DNA from: JAGLQA01 sp023135565
GTDB taxonomy: Bacteria; Acidobacteriota; Aminicenantia; UBA2199
DNA length: 30,225 bases
Assembly (NCBI GenBank): GCA_030639305.1
Contig: DAOWCY010000074.1
Span: 1-30,225, forward strand
Direction of reading: 5' to 3'
In this document: positions 21,360 to 29,007 of the stretch, in pieces
Numbering within the stretch: position 1 is the stretch's first letter
Layout: the number at the start of each line of letters is the position of its first letter
Notes under the pieces: generated by a model
Databases searched by the model: none
What the model saw: only the letters and a program-made list of their open reading frames with translations
Told to the model about the DNA's origin: nothing
Made by a program: the position numbers and the translations under genes

Positions 21360-23267
21360 ATGACCAAAGTAAGTTTTAAACCTGCGGGAAAAACCATCGA
21401 CGCTGCTCCGGGGACGGAACTGCTGGAAGCGGCCCGCAAAGCCGGGATAGAAATCGAAGCGCCCTGCGGCGGCAAAGGCTCATGCGGTGGCTGCGTGGTG
21501 CGCATCCTGTCCGGCAAAGTCGATTCCGAAAACACCGGCACTCTTTCGCCTTCGGCAGTGTCGCGGGGCTTCGTTTTGGCCTGCAAAACCAAAATCCTCG
21601 ACGAGCCGGTGACTGTAGACATACCGGAACAAATGGGCAAAGAGGGCGGCCAGTTCATCGACGAAACAAAAGATACCTGCTTAGTAGACAGCGATCTACT
21701 GCCTAAAAAAGAACAATTAGAACCCCTAATTTCCAAAATCCTGCTGCAAGTTCCTGATCCCCAGTTGGAAGACGGCCTGTCCGATTTAGACCGCCTGACT
21801 CGCGCTGTCCAACAAGACCGGGACAAAAAAGAGGTGGCCTTTCCCCTCCCGGTTATCCGGCAGGCGGCGGAAGCCCTGCGCAAAGATAACGGCAAAGTAA
21901 CTGTTTCCCTGACTGACACGCCTACCCACTATCATATTACCGGCATCGAACCGGGCGACCGAAGCAGCCGGAATTTCGGCATTGCCGTGGATGTGGGCAC
22001 CACTACGGTAGCGGTGCAATTGGTGTCGCTGCCGGATGCGAAAGTAATCGCCACCCGCACAGCTTACAACGAGCAGGTGGACTGCGGCTTAGACGTTATC
22101 AGCCGCATCAACTACGCCCGAAAACCGGAACGGCTGCAAGAACTGCGCAGCCGCGTACTGAAAACTATTAACGGCCTGATCGAACAACTCTGCGCCGGGA
22201 ACGAAGTGGAAGTCGGGGACATCAACAATGCCGTTATTGCCGGGAACACCACCATGACCCACCTGCTCCTGGGCCTGCCGCCGGAGCATATCCGCTTAGA
22301 ACCCTATACGCCTACAATCCTGGAAGCCCCGTTTCTGACCGCGGCAGAAGTGGGCATCGAAATCGACCCGCAAGCCTGGATTTATATTTCCCCGGCAGTG
22401 GGCAGTTACGTAGGCGGGGACATCAGCGCCGGGCTTTTGTGTACAGGAATTGCCGCCGGTACGGATGAAGTCAATCTTTTTATCGACATCGGCACTAACG
22501 GCGAGTTAGTAATCGGAAACTGCGATTTCTTGCTTACTTGCGCCTGTTCGGCAGGGCCGGCTTTTGAAGGCGGCGGCATCGACTTCGGCATGCGGGCTGC
22601 TTTAGGCGCTGTCGAAAAAGTCGAAATCGACCCCGGTACCGGCGCTGCTTCTTACCGCACCATCGGCGGCGTCAAAGCCAAAGGCATTTGCGGCACCGGC
22701 ATGATCTCTTTGTTAGCCGGTCTTTTTGTTAGCGGCTGGCTCGATGCCGCCGGGAAACTCAATCGCGGCAAAGCGTCCCCGGCTATCCGTATAGAAGGCC
22801 GTCAGGCCCGGTACGTCGTAGTGCCTGCGGCGGAGAGCGCATCGGGAAAAGAGATTACTATCGGCGAAACCGACATCGAGAACATCATTCGTGCTAAAGC
22901 AGCCGTTTATTCTGCTACTGCGCTGATGTTGGACCAGGTGGGATTGAGTTTCGACGATCTAAGCAATATTTATATTGCCGGGGGGTTCGGGCGTTTCTTA
23001 GACATAGAGAAATCCGTTATTATCGGGCTTTTGCCTGATTTGCCGCGGGAGAAATACCGTTACATCGGTAATTCTTCTTTGATGGGAGCTTATATGGTAT
23101 TGGTTTCGCGCCGGTACAGGCAGCGGCAGTTGGAGTTAGCCCGGCGCATGACCTACATGGAACTGAGCACGGACCCGGCCTACATGAACCAGTACACCGG
23201 CGCTTTGTTCCTGCCCCACACGGACATGTCGCTTTTCCCCTCAGTGAAAAAACAAAAGCTGGATTAA
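21360..23267 (+). CDS. acsV: Corrinoid protein reductive activator (RACE/AcsV type)
   Basis: 635 residues. The N-terminal domain is a plant-type [2Fe-2S] ferredoxin with ligands C36, C42, C45 and C75 (APCGGKGSCGGC..LACKT). After a linker (about 95-200), an ASKHA-fold ATPase domain begins at NFGIAVDVGTTTVAVQLV, with IDIGTNGELVIG, CSAGPAFEGGGI and a C-terminal IYIAGGFGRFLDIEKS. This is the DUF4445/RACE architecture: it uses ATP to drive an electron uphill onto an inactivated Co(II) corrinoid of CFeSP. Its place in a cooS/acs locus favours AcsV over the MtvA/RamA-like activators of methylamine systems. RamA itself has a different [4Fe-4S] layout. Seven kb of other genes separates it from acsC. 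Confidence 0.93.
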   Translation: MTKVSFKPAGKTIDAAPGTELLEAARKAGIEIEAPCGGKGSCGGCVVRILSGKVDSENTGTLSPSAVSRGFVLACKTKILDEPVTVDIPEQMGKEGGQFIDETKDTCLVDSDLLPKKEQLEPLISKILLQVPDPQLEDGLSDLDRLTRAVQQDRDKKEVAFPLPVIRQAAEALRKDNGKVTVSLTDTPTHYHITGIEPGDRSSRNFGIAVDVGTTTVAVQLVSLPDAKVIATRTAYNEQVDCGLDVISRINYARKPERLQELRSRVLKTINGLIEQLCAGNEVEVGDINNAVIAGNTTMTHLLLGLPPEHIRLEPYTPTILEAPFLTAAEVGIEIDPQAWIYISPAVGSYVGGDISAGLLCTGIAAGTDEVNLFIDIGTNGELVIGNCDFLLTCACSAGPAFEGGGIDFGMRAALGAVEKVEIDPGTGAASYRTIGGVKAKGICGTGMISLLAGLFVSGWLDAAGKLNRGKASPAIRIEGRQARYVVVPAAESASGKEITIGETDIENIIRAKAAVYSATALMLDQVGLSFDDLSNIYIAGGFGRFLDIEKSVIIGLLPDLPREKYRYIGNSSLMGAYMVLVSRRYRQRQLELARRMTYMELSTDPAYMNQYTGALFLPHTDMSLFPSVKKQKLD

Positions 23268-23270
23268 ACA

Positions 23271-23392
23271 GAAGTTTGGCTCCCGGCAGGGCCGCAAGAG
23301 GCAGCGTGTGAGCGTTTTTGATTCTAAATCATAAGAAGTTTTGTTCAAACTTTTTCAAAAGTTTGGCCTCCCCGGCAGGGGCCGCCGGAGGC
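23271..23392 (+). repeat. Interspersed two-hairpin repeat, copy 8, preceded by a partial copy
   Basis: A partial end (GAAGTTTGGCTCCCGGCAGG, 23272 on) is followed by the GTGTGAGCGTTTTTGATTCT module and a full core at 23334-23392. In this core the G/C hairpin reads GCCTCC against GGAGGC, so the single C-A mismatch of the other copies is a T-A pair. Confidence 0.9.
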
Positions 23393-23418
23393 AAGAACGC
23401 CTTTGATTCTAAATTATC

Positions 23419-23511
23419 AGAAGTTTTGATCAAACTTTTTTGAAGGTGCGGTGTGCCGCGGCCCCCAACTTCAATTTAATGGGGGCGTCACCCGGCAGGG
23501 CCGCCGGAGGC
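23419..23511 (+). repeat. Interspersed repeat, copy 9, interrupted or recombined form
   Basis: Begins like a core (AGAAGTTTTGATCAAACTTT). It then departs at about 23440 into GGTGCGGTGTGCCGCGGCCC and a CCCCCAAC..GGGGGCG segment, and returns to the family end GGCAGGGCCGCCGGAGGC. It supplies the ribosome-binding site of the next gene. Confidence 0.8.
23506..23510 (+). promoter_or_regulatory. Ribosome-binding site contributed by the repeat
   Basis: GGAGG, the last conserved word of the interspersed repeat, lies nine bases before the ATG at 23520. It is the only good Shine-Dalgarno sequence there, and it decides this start over an upstream in-frame codon at 23451. Confidence 0.75.
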
Positions 23512-23519
23512 AAAAAATC

Positions 23520-24119
23520 ATGCCGAAAGAAACAGGATTCGCGGAAGCCATTCGCCTCGCTGTCGAGCAACTGCGGGACGTAGACCTACCGGCCCGGTGC
23601 GCTAATCTCGGCCTGCCCGAACCCCAGCAGGGTGTTATCAAACTACGCGCTTTCGGTGAAGATATGGTACTTCGAGAGTCCGATTTCCAGTTGTTCTCCG
23701 CGGGTTCGGAAACCCCGGCAAAATCCGCCGACCGCATACTGCTGCTGCATTATTTGCTCTGCGACCTGCCTCTCCATATTACCGGCGAACTCATATCTTT
23801 CCGGGAATTGACGGGCGGGCAATTTTTCTGGGGGCCTTTTCGTGCCCGCAGTGTCCAACCGCTGCTGAGAAAAATCGGCGGTGATCTCGAATTGCTGGAA
23901 AATAATCTAAACTGTTTCGATTGGCAGCCTGTGTCTTTGGGTGATTTAGGAGCGCGCATTCATGTGTTCGGGAAGGTATATCTCACCTTAGTGTACCGTG
24001 CCGGGGATGAGGAGCTTTCGCCTGCCGCGGACTTGCTTTTCGACGCCTGCATTAAGCGGGTTTACGAAGCCGAAGATGCGACTGTGCTGGCGAGTCGCAT
24101 ATGTTTAAATTTGATCTGA
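23520..24119 (+). CDS. DUF3786-family protein of the CODH/ACS locus
   Basis: 199 residues when started at MPKETGFAEAIRLAVEQL, with GGAGG nine bases upstream. An earlier in-frame codon would encode repeat-derived sequence. It begins with a helical stretch, then shows RILLLHYLLCDLPLHITGELISFREL and GGQFFWGPFRARSV, followed by VSLGDLGARIHVFGKVYLTLVYRAGDEELSP. I recognise this as DUF3786, which I recall near acs genes in anaerobes with the Wood-Ljungdahl pathway. No catalytic motif is evident. Context suggests an accessory role in corrinoid or iron-sulfur protein function, which is inference. Confidence 0.7.
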   Translation: MPKETGFAEAIRLAVEQLRDVDLPARCANLGLPEPQQGVIKLRAFGEDMVLRESDFQLFSAGSETPAKSADRILLLHYLLCDLPLHITGELISFRELTGGQFFWGPFRARSVQPLLRKIGGDLELLENNLNCFDWQPVSLGDLGARIHVFGKVYLTLVYRAGDEELSPAADLLFDACIKRVYEAEDATVLASRICLNLI

Positions 24120-24146
24120 AAAATCCCCATATCGTTGAAATTGTAG

Positions 24147-24175
24147 TTGACAAAACAGGAAATGCGCATTATAAT
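24147..24175 (+). promoter_or_regulatory. Perfect-consensus sigma-70 promoter
   Basis: TTGACA (24147-24152), exactly 17 bases, TATAAT (24170-24175). All twelve consensus bases are present. The expected start site near 24182 falls on AAGGAGG (24181-24187), giving a leader of about 11 bases before the ATG at 24193. Confidence 0.85.
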
Positions 24176-24192
24176 TGGAAAAGGAGGCATTA

Positions 24193-24429
24193 ATGGAAGC
24201 ACATAGAGAAATTATCGACAGCAGGAAATTAAGTCGCATTATAAACCTTCCCGATAAATTGAAAAAATCTGAAGTTGAAATTATCGTGCTGCCTACCGGA
24301 AAAGCAAAAAAAAAGAGGAAAAACAAACTTCGGCAAGATTGGGCAGGCGCTTTAAGCGAGTATAAAAATCAATATACATCTCTCGAACTGCAAAAGAAAG
24401 CTCTCGATTGGCGCGGTTCCGGGTGCTAA
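24193..24429 (+). CDS. Orphan antitoxin-like small protein
   Basis: 78 residues from the ATG at 24193, six bases after AAGGAGG. A TTG at 24175 overlaps the -10 box and is rejected. MEAHREIIDSRKLSRIINLP is a helical start, IEVIVLP-like residues (VEIIVLPTG) a short strand, then KAKKKRKNK, and a C-terminal helix ending ALDWRGSGC. This pattern resembles small antitoxins whose toxin (usually PIN) follows, but no toxin frame follows here. It is therefore an orphan, or a remnant whose partner is lost. It has its own very strong promoter. Confidence 0.6.
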   Translation: MEAHREIIDSRKLSRIINLPDKLKKSEVEIIVLPTGKAKKKRKNKLRQDWAGALSEYKNQYTSLELQKKALDWRGSGC

Positions 24430-24465
24430 ATACCGAAAACTGCTTTTGCCGGAGGCAGTATCCTA

Positions 24466-24855
24466 TTACGAAGTATAAACGTTAAATTCAGGGGGATTTT
24501 CTAAGTGTTTTTTAACTGCGCATAATCCGGCTGTATGCACCACCGCGTTTTTATACTTCTCCGGGAAACTATCCGGCAATTTGATTTCCAGGTTGATTTT
24601 TGCAATCATTCTTTTGGCCGGGTCGAATTCTATGCCCTGGATGAGTTCGATGCCCGCGGCGTCGATGCCTCGCTGTTGACAAAATCCCAACACATAAATC
24701 CCCGCACAGGTGCCGATAGATGCCAGGAAAAGATCGAAAGGCGCGGGTGCTGTGCCTTCTCCTTTTGCCATTACAGGTTGGTCGGTTTTGTGGGTAAAAT
24801 CGTTATAGTCGGCATATACTTTCTTGCCGCCGGGGAAATAGATTTTCATTTCCAT
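24466..24855 (-). CDS. OsmC-family protein
   Basis: 129 residues of the OsmC/Ohr superfamily, YhfA-like rather than Ohr. PFDLFLASIGTCAGIYVLGF holds Cys50, and HTAGLCAVKKHLENPPEF holds Cys112. These are the two conserved cysteines that reduce organic hydroperoxides in active members. A third Cys59 sits in GFCQQRG. AAAAAGGAG precedes the ATG by seven bases. Probably cytoplasmic; in an anaerobe it may defend against peroxides or handle reactive thiols. Single gene, no operon partner. Confidence 0.88.
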   Translation of the reverse strand: MEMKIYFPGGKKVYADYNDFTHKTDQPVMAKGEGTAPAPFDLFLASIGTCAGIYVLGFCQQRGIDAAGIELIQGIEFDPAKRMIAKINLEIKLPDSFPEKYKNAVVHTAGLCAVKKHLENPPEFNVYTS

Positions 24856-24936
24856 GTATTAACTCCTTTTTGGTCTTGAAAAAAAATTATGCCATTACAT
24901 GGCGGTAATGATAACATTTTACCATATTTCAAATTT

Positions 24937-24958
24937 CCACCGTCAGGTGGCTTTTTTT
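24937..24958 (+). terminator. Small terminator-like hairpin
   Basis: CCACC GTCA GGTGG followed by C and seven T residues. It could end + strand transcription from the strong promoter at 24147. The words TTGGTCTTGA(A/G)AAAA recur on either side, near 24870 and 24964. Confidence 0.45.
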
Positions 24959-25055
24959 CAAGCTTGGTCTTGAGAAAACATTATTTATAATGATAATATA
25001 TTGTGGCCTTTTTTTCAAGGGGCGGTTGTCCGGTTCCAGGTGTTAAATTTGTACG

Positions 25056-25117
25056 TTGTGAAAACAATACAAGTAATATATAATATTCAATCCGGCAAAT
25101 ATCATTTTACTTTGCCG
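25056..25117 (+). promoter_or_regulatory. Promoter with downstream hairpin ahead of the xylulokinase remnant
   Basis: TTGTGA (25056-25061), a 17-base spacer and TATAAT (25079-25084). CGGCAAA (25093-25099) and TTTGCCG (25111-25117) form a perfect 7-bp inverted repeat around the start site and leader. It could be an operator or an RNA hairpin. It survives although the gene behind it is broken. Confidence 0.5.
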
Positions 25118-25138
25118 TACAAACCGGGATAGAATAAA

Positions 25139-25438
25139 ATGTACACATTAGGAATTGATATAGGGAGTTCGTCTGTTAAGCTTAGTTTGCTCGATGTAGC
25201 GAAGGGGAATAGCACAGCCTCGGCTTTTCACCCCAAACAGGAAATGAGGATTATTGCAAAGAATGCCGGGTGGGCGGAGCAGCAGCCTTCCGATTGGTGG
25301 CACAATATGAAACTGGCGCTTAAAGACGTGTTGGCAAATGCCGTTGCACAGGTTAAAAATGCGCTTGCAAATGGAGAGCCGGAAATGCGCAGTGGAAAGC
25401 AGGAATTATTTGAACAACTAATCAATTTATATATATGA
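25139..25438 (+). pseudogene. Truncated FGGY carbohydrate kinase (xylulokinase-like) fragment
   Basis: The 99-residue frame starts MYTLGIDIGSSSVKLSLLDV, the phosphate-1 motif of FGGY kinases. It continues with ASAFHPKQEM and AGWAEQQPSDWWHNMKLALKDVL, as in xylulokinases of about 500 residues. Similarity ends near residue 66. The tail (VKNALANGEPEMRSGKQELF and on) is not kinase-like. An interspersed repeat copy follows and no further kinase sequence is seen, so the ATP-binding and substrate domains are missing. The piece cannot be an active kinase. The tail may come from another deleted gene. Confidence 0.75.
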
Positions 25439-25454
25439 TATATAGCGAAGCAGT

Positions 25455-25565
25455 CCCCGGCCTACAAGCCGCTTCGCCGCATGTGGCGCTTCTCGCTTCT
25501 AAAATCATAGAAAGTTTTGATTAAACTTTTTCAAAAGTTTAGCCCCCGGCAGGGCCGCCGGAGGC
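25455..25565 (+). repeat. Interspersed two-hairpin repeat, copy 10
   Basis: The 5' module (CTACAAGCCGCTTCGCCGCA) is followed by the core at 25510-25565. In the A/T hairpin the outer pair is T-A (TAAACTTT / AAAGTTTA) instead of C-G. The end GCCGGAGGC lies 18 bases before the next start codon, which also has its own AGGAG. Confidence 0.92.
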
Positions 25566-25583
25566 AAAAAAGGAGAATATAAT

Positions 25584-27260
25584 ATGATAAAGAAAAATCT
25601 CACAGGTTTACTAATATTCGCTGTTGTATTTTTAGCTGCCTATGCTGAAGATTTGACGAATACGAAAGCAAACTCATCCGGCAAGGCCGCGGAAACCAGG
25701 GCTCGCCATCTTAGAGGTTCGATAACACCGGAACGTGCATGGTGGGATTTGCAGCATTACAATTTATCGATCGAGTTTTTTCCCGGTAAAAAAACACTCA
25801 AAGGATCGAATATCATTTCATTTAAAACCATCAGCGCTGGAAAGACAATGCAGATCGATCTTCAAAAGCCATTATCGATAACTAAAATAATCCATAAAAA
25901 CAAAGAATTACAATTCAAAACAGAAGGCAATGTAAACTGGGTATATTTCGAAAAAGAACTCACTGCCGGAACAAGCTGCTCTATTGAAGTGTTTTATGAA
26001 GGAACGCCCACTGCAAGTAAAAATCCTCCCTGGAGCGGCGGCATATCCTGGTTGAGAGACGATTTAGGGGAACACTTTATTGCAACGACTTGCCAGGGCA
26101 TCGGAGCAAGTATTTTCTGGCCCAATAAAGATCATGGATATGATGAACCCGACCGGGGCGTCGATATCAACGTTACTGTTCCCGGTCATTTGGTGGCGGT
26201 ATCTAATGGGCGATTGAAGAATAAATCAACGAATATTGAAGCAGGAACCTGCACGTATCATTGGCAGGTCGTTAACCCGATCAATAATTATTGTGTGAAT
26301 GTCAATATCGGTAATTATGTTCATTTTTCCGAAGAATATAAGGGCGAAGCCGGGTTGTTAACCGTCGACTATTGGGTGCTGAAACACCAGCTCGAAATTG
26401 CCAAAAAACATTTTGTCGAAGTTCCTCGCACCCTGGAAGCTTTCGAGTATTGGTTCGGTCCATATCCATTTTATGAAGACGGTTATAAATTGGTGTCTGT
26501 TCCCTATTCCGGCATGGAACACCAGAGTTCGGTCACGTATGGCAACTGGTTTAGAAATGGTTACCGGGGCAAGGATGAAAGCCATACCGGGATAGGTTTT
26601 ACATTTGATTTTATAATCGTTCATGAATCGGGGCATGAATGGTTCGGCAACAACATAACGAGCAAAGATTCCGCCGATCTTTGGATTCATGAAAGTTTTA
26701 TCAATTATTCCGAAAGTTTATTCGTGGAATATCACTTTTCGGAAAAAGAAGCGCAAGATTATGCCATAGGCACCCGGAAGAACATTAGAAACAAGAAACC
26801 TATAATCGCACCTTATAATCAAAATAGGGAAGGTTCCGGCGATATGTATCCCAAGGGCGGAAATATGCTGCATACTATTCGTCATATCATTAACGATAAA
26901 GAAAAATTTCGGGCAATATTACGAGGCTTGAACAAAACATTCCGCCATCAAACAGTGACCACGGCGCAGGTTGAAAATTACATTTCAGAGCAATCGGGAA
27001 TCGATTTTAGTAAAGTATTCGATCAATATCTAAGAAATACGAAAATCCCGAACTTCAAATATAAGGTTGAAGGGAAAAAACTGGTTTATCATTTCGAGGA
27101 TGTTATTAAGGATTTTACAATGCTTATTAGAATAAAAATAAATAGTAAAGAAATGAAGATAACACCGACGGATGCAGTGCAGACTTTATTATTTGATGAA
27201 GTGATTAAATCAGTTGAAGTGAATCGAAATTTCTATATTAATGCCGGTCAAATTAAATGA
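25584..27260 (+). CDS. Exported M1-family metallopeptidase
   Basis: 558 residues. Residues 1-21 are a signal peptide (IKKN, then a hydrophobic run ending AYA). The N-terminal beta-sandwich spans about 45-260. The catalytic domain holds YSGMEHQSS (308-316, equivalent to the GxMEN motif with His for Asn) and the zinc motif H347-E-S-G-H351 with the third ligand Glu370 (LWIHESFINYSESLF). The zinc site is complete. It ends after about 190 residues of helical sequence and lacks the long C-terminal domain of aminopeptidase N, so it is the short form. It probably trims peptides in the periplasm or outside. AGGAG precedes the ATG. It would complement the secreted subtilase at 3635-5383 in protein scavenging. 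Confidence 0.92.
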   Translation: MIKKNLTGLLIFAVVFLAAYAEDLTNTKANSSGKAAETRARHLRGSITPERAWWDLQHYNLSIEFFPGKKTLKGSNIISFKTISAGKTMQIDLQKPLSITKIIHKNKELQFKTEGNVNWVYFEKELTAGTSCSIEVFYEGTPTASKNPPWSGGISWLRDDLGEHFIATTCQGIGASIFWPNKDHGYDEPDRGVDINVTVPGHLVAVSNGRLKNKSTNIEAGTCTYHWQVVNPINNYCVNVNIGNYVHFSEEYKGEAGLLTVDYWVLKHQLEIAKKHFVEVPRTLEAFEYWFGPYPFYEDGYKLVSVPYSGMEHQSSVTYGNWFRNGYRGKDESHTGIGFTFDFIIVHESGHEWFGNNITSKDSADLWIHESFINYSESLFVEYHFSEKEAQDYAIGTRKNIRNKKPIIAPYNQNREGSGDMYPKGGNMLHTIRHIINDKEKFRAILRGLNKTFRHQTVTTAQVENYISEQSGIDFSKVFDQYLRNTKIPNFKYKVEGKKLVYHFEDVIKDFTMLIRIKINSKEMKITPTDAVQTLLFDEVIKSVEVNRNFYINAGQIK

Positions 27261-27324
27261 ATTCCTGTGTTAGGGGCAAATCTTGTTTTAACACATTGTT
27301 GCAATGCAAGACTTGACCCCAGGA

Positions 27325-27456
27325 CCCTCGTACGCACGGGGGGGCGATAAGCGGCTTCGCCGCAAAAGGCAGCGTGTGAGCGTTTTTGATTCTAAATTAT
27401 AAAAAGTTTTGATTAAACTTTTTCAAAAGTTTAGCCCCCGGCAGGGCCGCCGGAGG
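27325..27456 (+). repeat. Interspersed two-hairpin repeat, copy 11
   Basis: CCCTCGTACGCACGGGGG, GCGGCTTCGCCGCAAAAGGC and the GTGTGAGCGTTTTTGATTCT module lead into the core at 27402-27456. The outer pair of the A/T hairpin is T-A, as in copy 10. It ends 31 bases before the -35 box of the next gene. Confidence 0.92.
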
Positions 27457-27487
27457 CAAGAAAGGGGGGATTGCTTTTATTTCCTCC

Positions 27488-27515
27488 TTGAAATTTTTTT
27501 TTATTATGCTACTAT
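27488..27515 (+). promoter_or_regulatory. Probable promoter of the mttB-permease operon
   Basis: TTGAAA (27488-27493), 16 bases and TACTAT (27510-27515), about 45 bases before the GTG start codon, with AGGAGG at 27545-27550 as ribosome-binding site. Confidence 0.4.
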
Positions 27516-27558
27516 TAAAAACGATCGGACTATCAGTTTGAGCCAGGAGGTCTAAGCT

Positions 27559-29007
27559 GTGAAAACCCTTTTAAGAGTACTTTCAGAAGATGAAAAAACG
27601 CAAGTACATGAACGTTCCGTAAAAATCCTTGCTGAAACCGGCGTCAAAGTCAATACGGCCAAAGGACGCCGGTATCTCAAAGATGCCGGGGCCGGGGTCG
27701 ATGAGAATGCAAAAATTGTGAAATTCCCGCGTGCGCTGGTTGAAGAGTCGCTGCGCCTTGCGGCCAAAGATTTCACCCTGGGCGCTCGCAGGCCCGGCTG
27801 GGACCTACCCATGAATGCCGGCGAATGCACCCTGATGATTGACGGTGAAGGCGTTTCGGTTATTGACCGCAAAACCGGTGAACAGCGTCCATCGACTTTT
27901 ACAGATTGGTTGGAAGCTGTCCGTTTGACCGATGCCCTGGATGAATTCGGAGTGTATTGGTCTATGGTTGGGCATGGCGATACTGATGGATCGATCTCAA
28001 GTGCAGTCGAATACTGGCGGCATATTTTCAGTAATTTTTCCAAACATGTGCAGGACTCCTCACCCAATGCTGAGTTCAGCCCCTGGTTATTAGAAATTAT
28101 TCAAGCTATCTTCGGTGATAAAGAAACCGTTCGCCGGACACACCCTTTCTCTTTTTTACTATGCCCTCAATCTCCTTTAGTTATCGAAGAGCAGGATACG
28201 GATGCTTACTTAGAGCTCTCAGGATGGGATATCCCGATTGCCGTGATGCCGATGCCCTTGATGGGAAGTACGGGGCCGGGGAATATGATATCGATGACGA
28301 TTCTCTATAATTGTGAAGTCCTGGCGATGCTGTGTTTAGCACAGGCTGCCGGCCCGGGAACGCCGTTCATCTATGCGCCGGTCCCGGCTGTGATGAACCC
28401 GCGAACAGCATCGTATAATGCCGGCGCCATAGAGAATGGACTGCTCAGATCAGCGGGGATCGAAATGGCGCGTTACTACGGCTTGCCGGTGGAAGGAACA
28501 GGAGGAGGAACCGACACTTATGCCCCGGGCATCCAGGCAAGTTATGAGCGCGCCATGAATTTTTTGATACCCCTGTTATCCTGGCCTGACTTGATAGTCG
28601 GCGGGGGATTGTTGGGCGGCTCGATGATCCTGAGCCTCGAGCAATTGGTGATCGATGCCGAAGTCTTTCGGATGAGTAAACAAGCCCACCGGGGCATCCC
28701 GGCACATGAAAAAATGTGGTTGGATGATGTGATCCGGCGAGTCGGCCCGGGTGGAAATTTCTTATCTGAAAGATCCACAGTCGCCAATATGCGTTCCGGG
28801 GAATGGCTGCTTCCCGGTATAGGCGTTCATGAAGCGCAAGAATCGTGGGAGATGGCAGGCAAGAAAGATATCCTGGAAGAAGCCCGCGAAAAAGTGGAAA
28901 ACCTGCTTTCAACACATAAGCCGCTGCCCCTGCCGGATGAGGTAGAAAAAGAACTCGATAAAATTCAAAAACGGGCAGATCAAAGCTCAGGAAAAAGGGA
29001 TTATTAA
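27559..29007 (+). CDS. MttB-family (non-pyrrolysine) methylamine-type methyltransferase
   Basis: 482 residues from a GTG with a strong AGGAGG eight bases upstream. It matches the MttB/COG5598 family: LSEDEKTQVHERSVKILAETG at the start, LMIDGEGVSVIDRKTGEQRPST, LMGSTGPGNMISMTILYN, FIYAPVPAVMNPRTASYN and ARYYGLPVEGTGGGTDT. There is no in-frame TAG, so it is the pyrrolysine-free type, whose studied members demethylate glycine betaine, proline betaine or carnitine-like quaternary amines onto a corrinoid protein. No corrinoid partner (MttC type) is in the window. The next gene, an amino-acid permease, starts directly after the stop codon and may import the substrate. Methyl groups could enter the Wood-Ljungdahl pathway, which is inference. 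Confidence 0.88.
   Translation: MKTLLRVLSEDEKTQVHERSVKILAETGVKVNTAKGRRYLKDAGAGVDENAKIVKFPRALVEESLRLAAKDFTLGARRPGWDLPMNAGECTLMIDGEGVSVIDRKTGEQRPSTFTDWLEAVRLTDALDEFGVYWSMVGHGDTDGSISSAVEYWRHIFSNFSKHVQDSSPNAEFSPWLLEIIQAIFGDKETVRRTHPFSFLLCPQSPLVIEEQDTDAYLELSGWDIPIAVMPMPLMGSTGPGNMISMTILYNCEVLAMLCLAQAAGPGTPFIYAPVPAVMNPRTASYNAGAIENGLLRSAGIEMARYYGLPVEGTGGGTDTYAPGIQASYERAMNFLIPLLSWPDLIVGGGLLGGSMILSLEQLVIDAEVFRMSKQAHRGIPAHEKMWLDDVIRRVGPGGNFLSERSTVANMRSGEWLLPGIGVHEAQESWEMAGKKDILEEAREKVENLLSTHKPLPLPDEVEKELDKIQKRADQSSGKRDY

Noticed and set aside
7341..27456. CRISPR array
   Set aside because: The repeats are scattered between genes kilobases apart, carry no regular spacers, and there are no cas genes.
7341..27456. 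Insertion sequences or MITEs with a transposase
   Set aside because: No transposase, terminal inverted repeats or target duplications were seen. The repeat could still be mobilised in trans, but the sequence does not show it.
27559..29007. Pyrrolysine-containing trimethylamine methyltransferase
   Set aside because: The frame has no in-frame TAG, so it belongs to the pyrrolysine-free branch.
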